From the NCBI GenBank assembly GCA_900550545.1, contig URSS01000001.1, positions 1-64,000 on the forward strand: a DNA stretch of 64,000 nt. Reading direction: 5' to 3'. Origin of the DNA: an uncultured Lachnobacterium sp. (GTDB taxonomy: Bacteria > Bacillota > Clostridia > Lachnospirales > Lachnospiraceae). Shown piece by piece: positions 17,615 to 24,768 of the stretch (position 1 is its first letter; every line of letters begins with the position of its first letter). The notes below the pieces were generated by a model that had not been told where the DNA came from, ran no database searches, and saw nothing but the letters and a program-made list of their open reading frames with translations. The translations under genes and the position numbers were made by a program.

Positions 17615-19708
17615 TTATGCGTTTTCTGGAACATCTTTGATGGAGAAACTAATTCTTCCCATCTTGTCCTTGCCAAGACATACAACCTTAACCTTATCGC
17701 CTAAAGTTAATACATCTTCTACATGATTGATTCTTTCTTTTGCAATCTTGGAAATATGAACCATTCCCTCTTTGCCTGGAGCAAACTCAAGAAATGCTCC
17801 AAATTCTTTAATGCTTACAACAGTTCCTGTAAGAATCTGTCCCTCAGCGAAATCTGTTGTAATAATCTTGATCATATCAATTGCCTTTGCAATCGCAGCT
17901 TTGTCTGTTCCACAAACAGATACAGCTCCATCGTCTGTGATATCAATCTTTACACCAGTACGGGCAATAATCTCATTGATTGTTTTACCCTTCTGGCCTA
18001 CAACATCACCGATCTTGTTTGGATCGATCGTAATCTGCTCAATCTTTGGAGCCCACTCATTTACTTCCTTACGTGGCTCTGAAATCGCCTTGCTCATTAC
18101 CTCATCCATAATATAAAGTCTTGCTTCTCTTGTACGGGCAATTGCTTCCTCTACGATTGGTCGAGTCAGACCATGAATTTTAATATCCATCTGGATTGCA
18201 GTAATTCCTTCATGTGTACCTGTTACCTTGAAATCCATATCTCCGAAGAAATCTTCCAGTCCCTGGATATCGGTAAGTACTAAATAATCATCATCCGTAT
18301 CTCCAGTCACAAGGCCACAGGAAATACCGGCTACCATCTTCTTGATTGGTACACCAGCTGCCATCAGGGACATGCAAGATGCACATGTAGAAGCCATGGA
18401 TGTAGATCCGTTGGATTCAAAAGTTTCGGACACCGCACGGATTGCATATGGGAACTCCTCAACAGAAGGAAGTACCGGAACAAGTGCTCTCTCTGCCAAA
18501 GCTCCATGTCCAATCTCACGACGTCCCGGTCCACGGCTAGGCTTTGTCTCTCCTACAGAGTAGGACGGGAAATTATAATGATGCATATATCTCTTTGTTG
18601 TTACGTTCTCATCAAGACCATCGATCTTCTGAACTTCTGAAAGAGGTGCAAGTGTTACAACATCACAGATCTGTGTCTGTCCACGTGTAAACATTGCAGA
18701 TCCATGTACACGAGGAATCAGATCTACTTCAGCTGCAAGCGGACGAATCTGATCGATAGCTCGTCCATCCGGACGCTTGTGATCTTTTAAAATCATCTTG
18801 CGGACAGTCTTCTTCTGATACTGATAAACAGCCTCGCCCAATACAGCGAGCCACTCTTCATTCTCAGCAAATGCTTCTTCGAACGTTTCTGTGATCTGAC
18901 GGATATTCTCTTCTCTTACCTGCTTTTCATCGGTAAATACAGCTTCTTCCATCTGTTCCGGTGTAACAATCTCTCTCATTGCTGCAAACATTTCTTCCGG
19001 AATTGCACAGCTTGTATATTCATGCTTTGGCTTGCCAATTTCCTCACGGATTTTGTTCATGAAAGCAATAATTGTCTGGTTGACCTCATGGCATTTATAA
19101 ATTGCCTCAATCATTTTTGCTTCTGGAATCTCATTGGCACCAGCTTCAATCATGATAACCTTTGTTGCAGTAGAAGCCACAGTAAGCTTAAGATCTCCCT
19201 CATCCCATTCTTTCTGAGATGGATTTACGATAAACTCACCGTCTTTCATTCCCATCTGAGTCATCGCACACGGACCATCAAATGGAATATCAGAAATAGT
19301 TGTAGCAAGTGCAGATCCGATCATGGCAACCAGCTCCGGACGACACTGTGGATCTACCGACATAACCATATTGTTCAAAGTTACATCATTACGATAATCC
19401 TTTGGAAACAGTGGTCTCATCGGACGATCGATTACACGTGCAGTAAGAATAGAGTTCTCAGAAGCCTTACCCTCACGCTTATTAAATCCCCCAGGAATTT
19501 TACCTACTGCATACATTTTTTCTTCAAACTCAACGCTGAGAGGGAAGAAATCAATACCATCTCTTGGCTTGTCAGATGCTGTGGCTGTGGAAAGAACGGT
19601 TGTCTCTCCATATTTCAAAAGTGCAGCACCGTTTGCCTGTGCACATACTCTTCCGATATCTACCGTAAGAGTTCTGCCGGCAAGTTCCATTGAATAACTT
19701 TTGTACAT
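17615..19708 (-). CDS. pnp: Polyribonucleotide nucleotidyltransferase (PNPase)
   Basis: 697 residues, full length. Two RNase PH domains (about 10-225 and 305-540), an alpha-helical linker, a KH domain (ITIDPNKIGDVVGQKGKTIN near 560) and an S1 domain (GTVVSIKEFGAFLEFAPGKEG near 625). It degrades RNA 3'-5' phosphorolytically and can add tails; it is a degradosome component. It follows rpsO as in many bacteria. Its leader contains a long multi-tier hairpin, recorded separately, that may be a processing or autoregulation site. Confidence 0.97.
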   Translation of the reverse strand: MYKSYSMELAGRTLTVDIGRVCAQANGAALLKYGETTVLSTATASDKPRDGIDFFPLSVEFEEKMYAVGKIPGGFNKREGKASENSILTARVIDRPMRPLFPKDYRNDVTLNNMVMSVDPQCRPELVAMIGSALATTISDIPFDGPCAMTQMGMKDGEFIVNPSQKEWDEGDLKLTVASTATKVIMIEAGANEIPEAKMIEAIYKCHEVNQTIIAFMNKIREEIGKPKHEYTSCAIPEEMFAAMREIVTPEQMEEAVFTDEKQVREENIRQITETFEEAFAENEEWLAVLGEAVYQYQKKTVRKMILKDHKRPDGRAIDQIRPLAAEVDLIPRVHGSAMFTRGQTQICDVVTLAPLSEVQKIDGLDENVTTKRYMHHYNFPSYSVGETKPSRGPGRREIGHGALAERALVPVLPSVEEFPYAIRAVSETFESNGSTSMASTCASCMSLMAAGVPIKKMVAGISCGLVTGDTDDDYLVLTDIQGLEDFFGDMDFKVTGTHEGITAIQMDIKIHGLTRPIVEEAIARTREARLYIMDEVMSKAISEPRKEVNEWAPKIEQITIDPNKIGDVVGQKGKTINEIIARTGVKIDITDDGAVSVCGTDKAAIAKAIDMIKIITTDFAEGQILTGTVVSIKEFGAFLEFAPGKEGMVHISKIAKERINHVEDVLTLGDKVKVVCLGKDKMGRISFSIKDVPENA

Positions 19709-19744
19709 GTCATTTCTCCTTTTCGGTTTTACTATTTCAAATTT

Positions 19745-19816
19745 GCAGAACCCCGAAACTACTGAACAAAGCAGGCCGTTCCTGCGCTCTTCAGTGGTCC
19801 CGGTAAAAAGTTCTGC
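19745..19816 (-). promoter_or_regulatory. Structured pnp leader hairpin
   Basis: On the minus strand the leader folds as nested helices: GCAGAAC/GTTCTGC (outer), ACTGAA/TTCAGT (middle) and GCAGG/CCTGC (inner). In E. coli a pnp leader hairpin is cut by RNase III and used for autoregulation; the same role here is an inference from position and shape. Confidence 0.55.
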
Positions 19817-19824
19817 AACACAAT

Positions 19825-19859
19825 AAAAAGAAGAGCGGAATATAGCACTCCGCTCTTCG
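19825..19859 (-). terminator. Terminator of rpsO
   Basis: Perfect 10-bp stem gaagagcgga / tccgctcttc, followed on the minus strand by TTTTTATT. Confidence 0.88.
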
Positions 19860-19866
19860 ATTACAA

Positions 19867-20133
19867 TTATTTTCTGAGACCTAAACGCTCGATTAAAGAA
19901 CGATATCTCTCAATATCGATATTCTTTAAGTATGATAATAATCCACGTCTCTGACCGATCATCTTAAGCATACCTCTTCTGGAATGATGATCCTTTGGGT
20001 TAACTTTTAAATGCTCTGTAAGCTCCTGAATTCTTGCGGTTAATACAGCAATCTGAACTTCTGGAGATCCAGTGTCATTTGGTGTTCTGCCGTACTCAGC
20101 GATAATTGCCTGTTTCTTTTCTTTTGCGATCAT
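19867..20133 (-). CDS. rpsO: 30S ribosomal protein S15
   Basis: 88 residues, exactly the normal S15 length, with the conserved GSPEVQIAVLTARI, HSRRGMLKMIGQRR and C-terminal YRSLIERLGLRK. S15 binds 16S rRNA helix junctions early in 30S assembly. The ATG follows AAGGAGG. The gene has its own promoter, leader and terminator, and precedes pnp as in most bacteria. Confidence 0.98.
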   Translation of the reverse strand: MIAKEKKQAIIAEYGRTPNDTGSPEVQIAVLTARIQELTEHLKVNPKDHHSRRGMLKMIGQRRGLLSYLKNIDIERYRSLIERLGLRK

Positions 20134-20181
20134 TGTTGATCCTCCTTCATATTCTTATAATACCCGATAATCAGTAAAAGG

Positions 20182-20208
20182 TCGGAGTGTCCATCTACCG
20201 AATATGGG
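20182..20208 (-). promoter_or_regulatory. Possible S15 autoregulatory fold in the rpsO leader
   Basis: Minus strand: CCAT pairs with ATGG, and TCGG inside that loop pairs with the later CCGA, the topology of a small pseudoknot. Helices are only four bases, so this is tentative. Confidence 0.3.
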
Positions 20209-20225
20209 CTAAACCATACTAAAAT

Positions 20226-20254
20226 AATATACCATAGCTTTGGTATGTTGTAAA
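20226..20254 (-). promoter_or_regulatory. Putative rpsO promoter
   Basis: TTTACA, 17-bp spacer, TATATT on the minus strand. The spacer contains the inverted repeat ATACCA/TGGTAT, which, with the following T-rich stretch, could also weakly terminate the upstream wall-hydrolase transcript. Confidence 0.5.
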
Positions 20255-20261
20255 CAACTTT

Positions 20262-21461
20262 TTAATTTAAATATCGTGCAACACAAATTGGTGTACGATA
20301 ATATGCGCTCGAAATCTTAATTCCAGTTCTTGCGTTACTTGCATGAACAATCTGTCCGTTACCAATATAAATACCAACATGACTGATTGTGCTGCCGCTA
20401 CCATAGAAAAACAAATCGCCCGGCTGTGCCTCAGAAGCACTGATTCTCGTGCCATATCCTGGCTGTGAAGCGGCATGATGCGGAAGTGAAATCCCGTACC
20501 TTGCATAAATCTGCATGGTAAATCCAGAACAGTCAATACCATTTGTAAGACTTGTTCCACCCCATACATAACGATTCCCGACAAACTGTAACGCATACTG
20601 TACAAGTGATACTCTTGTATCGGACACTCCTGTACCATTTTCTAATTCTTTCACAGAAGATGCTGTCGGAAGCTTCTGGGATATCGTAACGTAATCTCCT
20701 GAAATATATCCTTTCTGATCATCCACTTCCACTTTATACCAGTCATCCACAATTTTTTCTACGACAAGATCTTCTCCTTCACCGACCAGAGAAACAATTG
20801 CTGAATCTGTCGATGTATCTTCTCTTACACGTAAAGTTGTAGTATTAACAGTAGCAACTGTCTCTACTTCCTTCTCTGCAATCGCAAGTGCGACATCCCC
20901 CTTTAATAGGTATCCGCTTTTTACATATCCTTTTACTTTTCCAGATTTAATTTTAATCCATCCACTCTTCTGTCCAAGGATTTCACAGGCATCATGATTT
21001 GACATTTTACCGACCACTTTGCTGTCTGTTCCCGCGCTTTTACGCACATTCAAAGAACCATCCACCTGTGCAATTCCAAGATTGGTATAACCACAGATCT
21101 CCGCTATATTTTTTTCATCTGCAGCATTCTGTGTATCTTTATTCTCCTCAGATGATGTGTTCTTCACTGTATCAGCTTCTGTATCTTCCATCGCAGCCGC
21201 TACCGTATTCAATCCGGTATCCGCTACAACAATATCTGTCGTATCCATAAGAGCATCGGAAACACCGGCTGTTACATTAATGGATTCCATATCCTTTACA
21301 TTCAAGGCCTGTGTTACGCCTGCAGTAAGCCCTGCCTCTGTTACACTCTGTGCTGATTTATTATCCTGATTTTTCTGTGTGGATGAAACAACAATCGTTC
21401 CAGCCATAATCGCAGCAACTCCAAAAAGAACTCCTGCGCGAATGAGATTCTTAAACTTCAT
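20262..21461 (-). CDS. SH3-domain NlpC/P60 (C40) cell-wall hydrolase
   Basis: 399 residues from the ATG that follows GGAGGA by five bases. An N-terminal signal/anchor (FKNLIRAGVLFGVAAIMAG) is followed by a Thr/Asp-rich linker, two bacterial SH3 domains (about 130-190 and 205-265) and a C-terminal NlpC/P60 domain (about 285-399). Catalytic residues: Cys in NGIDCSGF and His in ISHVGIYIGNG. It should cleave gamma-D-Glu/diamino-acid bonds in peptidoglycan outside the membrane. It is monocistronic, with a consensus sigma-A promoter and a WalR-type box, the pattern of housekeeping hydrolases such as CwlO and LytE. Confidence 0.92.
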   Translation of the reverse strand: MKFKNLIRAGVLFGVAAIMAGTIVVSSTQKNQDNKSAQSVTEAGLTAGVTQALNVKDMESINVTAGVSDALMDTTDIVVADTGLNTVAAAMEDTEADTVKNTSSEENKDTQNAADEKNIAEICGYTNLGIAQVDGSLNVRKSAGTDSKVVGKMSNHDACEILGQKSGWIKIKSGKVKGYVKSGYLLKGDVALAIAEKEVETVATVNTTTLRVREDTSTDSAIVSLVGEGEDLVVEKIVDDWYKVEVDDQKGYISGDYVTISQKLPTASSVKELENGTGVSDTRVSLVQYALQFVGNRYVWGGTSLTNGIDCSGFTMQIYARYGISLPHHAASQPGYGTRISASEAQPGDLFFYGSGSTISHVGIYIGNGQIVHASNARTGIKISSAYYRTPICVARYLN

Positions 21462-21524
21462 AGATTCCTCCATACAAAAATCATAGAGATACATCAACGA
21501 TATATCTCCTATATGACAGCTATG

Positions 21525-21553
21525 AGTATAACAACTTTGTTACGAAATGTCAA
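21525..21553 (-). promoter_or_regulatory. Consensus sigma-A promoter of the NlpC/P60 gene
   Basis: TTGACA, 17-bp spacer, TATACT on the minus strand; near-perfect match, with a leader of about 55 nt before the start codon. Confidence 0.85.
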
Positions 21554-21561
21554 TTATTTTT

Positions 21562-21578
21562 GTAACACTTTCGTAACA
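21562..21578 (-). promoter_or_regulatory. WalR-type operator (TGTTAC-N5-TGTTAC)
   Basis: Minus strand reads TGTTACGAAAGTGTTAC, a direct repeat that fits the B. subtilis WalR consensus TGTWAH-N5-TGTWAH. It lies eight bases upstream of the -35 box in the gene's orientation, suited to activation. Binding is inferred. Confidence 0.6.
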
Positions 21579-21596
21579 TTTATTTTTATTTATATT

Positions 21597-22535
21597 TTAC
21601 TCATACAGCAAAACATTCTTTTCAAAATACGCTCGACTAGTCTGTACATCGCGTTCTATCTGCTCTTTCAATAATTCCACCGAATCAAATTTCTTCTCCG
21701 GGCGAATAAAATGCAGAAAAAAGACCTCCAGATCTTTGCCGTATAAGTCAGCAGCAAAGTTCAAAATATTGGTTTCCACTCCAACTTTTCCAGTATTGCT
21801 TACCGTAGGTTTGCAACCGACATTGGTAACTCCCGCATACCACTTATGATCAATCCATACTTTTGTGGCATACACGCCTTTCGGCGGTAACAGTTTTTCT
21901 TTCGGAAGTTCCATGTTGATGGTCGGAATTCCAATCGTTCTGCCAAGCTGTTTGCCATGAATAATTTCTGCTTTTGCAAAAAAAGAATAACCAAGCAGTT
22001 CATTTGCTTTTTCTATATTTCCACAGGCAATTTCTTCCCGGATAAACGTACTGCTGATATCTCTCCCATACTTCTGCATCTTGTCAAGAACTACTACTTC
22101 GTAACCATAAGTTTTCGCATGTTGCTGCAAGACCTGATAATCTCCTTTGCGTTGATATCCAAAATGAAAGTCCTTTCCCACAACAAAACATTTTACATGC
22201 AATGCTTCTACCATCCAGCGTACAAACTCTTCTGGTGGCATATGCATGATTTCCTGTGTAAAAGGACATTCGATCAGATAGTCAATTCCGGTATGTTCAA
22301 AAATCCAACGTTTCTCTTCATTTGTCGTAAGTACATGTGCCTCCACATCTGCAACCTCTGCGCGAGGCGGAATGTCAAAAGTAAATACCACCGCCTGATA
22401 GCCATGCTCCTGCTTCTTTTGCATGAGATTTTTCATCAACAGCTCATGTCCACGATGCAGACCGTCAAATTTTCCTAATGAAATTACTGTGTTTTCTTCA
22501 ATTTTAAATTCAAGTGTATTGGTTATATACTGCAT
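21597..22535 (-). CDS. ribF: Bifunctional riboflavin kinase / FAD synthetase
   Basis: 312 residues, standard length. The N-terminal FAD synthetase domain (about 15-175) starts with ISLGKFDGLHRGHELLM and includes STFIREEIACGNIEKANELLG; the C-terminal riboflavin kinase domain (about 185-305) contains GRTIGIPTINMELP and GVYATKVWIDHKWYAGVTNVG. It makes FMN and FAD from riboflavin. It is the last gene of the rimP-infB operon, nine bases after truB. In B. subtilis the orthologue ribC has the same position. Confidence 0.96.
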   Translation of the reverse strand: MQYITNTLEFKIEENTVISLGKFDGLHRGHELLMKNLMQKKQEHGYQAVVFTFDIPPRAEVADVEAHVLTTNEEKRWIFEHTGIDYLIECPFTQEIMHMPPEEFVRWMVEALHVKCFVVGKDFHFGYQRKGDYQVLQQHAKTYGYEVVVLDKMQKYGRDISSTFIREEIACGNIEKANELLGYSFFAKAEIIHGKQLGRTIGIPTINMELPKEKLLPPKGVYATKVWIDHKWYAGVTNVGCKPTVSNTGKVGVETNILNFAADLYGKDLEVFFLHFIRPEKKFDSVELLKEQIERDVQTSRAYFEKNVLLYE

Positions 22536-22544
22536 ATCTTTTTA

Positions 22545-23438
22545 TCAAATAAATAATTTTATTGGTTTAAAATCCCGTTCCTGTGGCATATAGGCATACA
22601 GCCCGATAAACCGCTCCTCCCAGTCATACAAACGAATGCATTTCTGTTCTTTTTCCTGACACATATTGCAAATCATTTCCTCTGGAATCCGATTGCCGTT
22701 CTCCACCATCTTTTTGGCAATCTCCATCACCTGCGCAGAATCATATTGCATAAAAACCGAATCAACTGACTGTACAAAAGAAAAATCCTCCCGCTGTACC
22801 AGCTCTTCAATCTGTTGCAAACGAAGTGCACCATCTAGACGAAACTCACTGACTCTAGTACGAAGAAGACTTTCCATGCAGGCGCCACATCCCAGTTTGT
22901 TTCCAATATCCTGACAAAGCGTACGGATATATGTGCCTTTGGAACATTCCACCTTCATGCGGACTCTTGGCAGATTGATTTCTAAGATTTGAATTTTATG
23001 TATCGTCACAGACCGCGCCTTGCGCTCCACTTCAATTCCCTTGCGCGCAAGATCACACAGTTTCTGCCCGTTGACTTTCAACGCGGAATACATTGGTGGA
23101 ATCTGCATATATTCTCCCTCAAAGGAAGTAATCACAGTTTTTACCGCATCTTCTGTCACTGTAACTTTCTGTCGGTTCAGAACGGTTCCAGACGCATCCT
23201 GTGTATCTGTTGTCATGCCTAAAAGCATTACAGCTTCGTATTCTTTATCCTTGTCCGTCAGAAGATCGCACACTTTTGTTGCCCGCCCAAGACACACAGG
23301 CAATACTCCCTGCGCGTCCGGATCAAGCGTTCCAGTATGTCCGATTTTTTTCTGATGAAAAATACCACGCATTTTGGCCACCACATCAAAACTGGTAAAT
23401 CCGCTTTCTTTATAAACATTTACAATTCCGTTAATCAT
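22545..23438 (-). CDS. truB: tRNA pseudouridine-55 synthase TruB
   Basis: 297 residues. It makes pseudouridine 55 in the T-loop of tRNAs. The catalytic Asp is D39 in HTGTLDPDAQGVLPV; also present are GFTSFDVVAKMR, YMQIPPMYSALKVNGQ and CSKGTYIRTLCQDIG. The C-terminal PUA-like part is shorter and less conserved. It sits between nrnA and ribF in the translation operon. Confidence 0.97.
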   Translation of the reverse strand: MINGIVNVYKESGFTSFDVVAKMRGIFHQKKIGHTGTLDPDAQGVLPVCLGRATKVCDLLTDKDKEYEAVMLLGMTTDTQDASGTVLNRQKVTVTEDAVKTVITSFEGEYMQIPPMYSALKVNGQKLCDLARKGIEVERKARSVTIHKIQILEINLPRVRMKVECSKGTYIRTLCQDIGNKLGCGACMESLLRTRVSEFRLDGALRLQQIEELVQREDFSFVQSVDSVFMQYDSAQVMEIAKKMVENGNRIPEEMICNMCQEKEQKCIRLYDWEERFIGLYAYMPQERDFKPIKLFI

Positions 23439-23445
23439 TGTCTAC

Positions 23446-24393
23446 CTACAATCTCTTTTCCACTTCTTCCAGCAACGTAGAAACCACCTGTTCCTGCGTA
23501 CCGTACATGGTGCAGCCGGCAGCTTTCACATGTCCGCCACCTCCGAAATGCATTGCAAGTGAAGCCGCATCAAAGTTCCCATTTACCCGGAGACTCACTT
23601 TAAAACTCCCATCCTCATTTTCATAAATAAAGACAGCAAGTTTTACATCTTTTGTCACGCGCAACTGATTAACAATGCCATCTAAATGTTTTGGAAGAAC
23701 ATCAAATTGTTTCATCTGTTTCTGCGTAATCACACTGACGATACATTGATTATCCAGATAAAGCCGGCTATCCAATAAAGCCTGTCCCATGACACGGTTC
23801 TGATTATATGTCTTCGTATAAAAAGTCTCATCCACAATTTTGGAAAAATCGATTCCTTTTTCCATCAGAATACCTGCAATATTCATAGTCTTCGCCGAGG
23901 TACAACTGTACTGAAAGACTCCGGTATCATGCACCATTCCTGTATATAGGCATTCTGCAATTTCTTTTGTTACTTTCTCTGCATCCATCAGCTCATATAC
24001 AAGTTCACAAGTAGAGCTTGCTTCCGGAAAAATGTAATTTTCCTCTGCAAACGCCTGATTGCTGACATGATGATCCACGCAATACGTGTGTTTTGCACTT
24101 TCAAAATATTTTGCTGCATTTCCAAGTCTTCCGGTATCTCCACAGTCAAGCGCAATAAACAGATCAAAAATATCTTCGTCTGTATATTCGCTTTTAATCT
24201 CCTCGGAATAACGCAAAAACTTAAAAATATTTGGGATCGGTTCCAAATACAGTCTTACATCCACATCCGGATAAAAAGTGCGAATGTAATTATAGACTGC
24301 AAGTGTGGAACCGACACAGTCTCCATCCGGGCGCACATGTCCAGCAATGCCGATCAAATGTTTATTTTCCAATACAGCATCAAGCTTCTTCAT
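23446..24393 (-). CDS. nrnA: DHH-family phosphoesterase NrnA (nanoRNase/pAp phosphatase)
   Basis: 315 residues from the ATG preceded by AAGGAG, which overlaps the rbfA end by 14 bp. DHH domain motifs GHVRPDGDCVGS (about 20), ALDCGDTGRLGN and the eponymous CVDHHVSN (about 105); DHHA1 domain with GGGGHVKAAG near the C-terminus. The family degrades 2-5 nt RNAs and dephosphorylates pAp. Its place after rbfA is common in Firmicutes. Confidence 0.92.
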   Translation of the reverse strand: MKKLDAVLENKHLIGIAGHVRPDGDCVGSTLAVYNYIRTFYPDVDVRLYLEPIPNIFKFLRYSEEIKSEYTDEDIFDLFIALDCGDTGRLGNAAKYFESAKHTYCVDHHVSNQAFAEENYIFPEASSTCELVYELMDAEKVTKEIAECLYTGMVHDTGVFQYSCTSAKTMNIAGILMEKGIDFSKIVDETFYTKTYNQNRVMGQALLDSRLYLDNQCIVSVITQKQMKQFDVLPKHLDGIVNQLRVTKDVKLAVFIYENEDGSFKVSLRVNGNFDAASLAMHFGGGGHVKAAGCTMYGTQEQVVSTLLEEVEKRL

Positions 24394-24760
24394 CGGCAGA
24401 CTCCTTCTGGTTCTTGGTAACATCGTCAATCATCTTTGACATACGAATTCCGTATTCAATTGACTGATCCAATACAAATTTAATCTCCGGTGTATTGCGA
24501 AGATTAATGGATTTTGCAAGTTTCACACGAATAAATCCCTCTGCGGAACGAAGACCTGCAAGTGTGTCCTTCTGCGATTGTTCATCGCCAAGGACACTAA
24601 TATATGCTTTTGCAGTCTTCAGATCCGGAGCAACCTCTACAGCCACCACGCTGGTCATCGGATTAATTCTCGGATCCTTGATTTCTCCACGGATAATATT
24701 GGACAGTTCACGCATCACTTCTTCATTGATACGAATATTTTTAATACTGTTTTTTCTCAT
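24380..24760 (-). CDS. rbfA: Ribosome-binding factor A
   Basis: 126 residues. A KH-type 30S maturation factor with family segments NEEVMRELSNIIRGEIKDPR, VEVAPDLKTAKAYISVLG and LRNTPEIKFVLDQSIEYG. It helps process the 16S 5' end, especially in the cold. It lies nine bases after infB in the conserved order infB-rbfA. Confidence 0.96.
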   Translation of the reverse strand: MRKNSIKNIRINEEVMRELSNIIRGEIKDPRINPMTSVVAVEVAPDLKTAKAYISVLGDEQSQKDTLAGLRSAEGFIRVKLAKSINLRNTPEIKFVLDQSIEYGIRMSKMIDDVTKNQKESADEEA

Positions 24761-24768
24761 TCTATATC

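Noticed and set aside
19022..19693. Plus-strand reading frame of 223 codons opposite pnp
   Set aside because: Lies wholly within pnp on the other strand, has no ribosome-binding site, and its translation is Cys/Asn/Leu-rich without any family motif.
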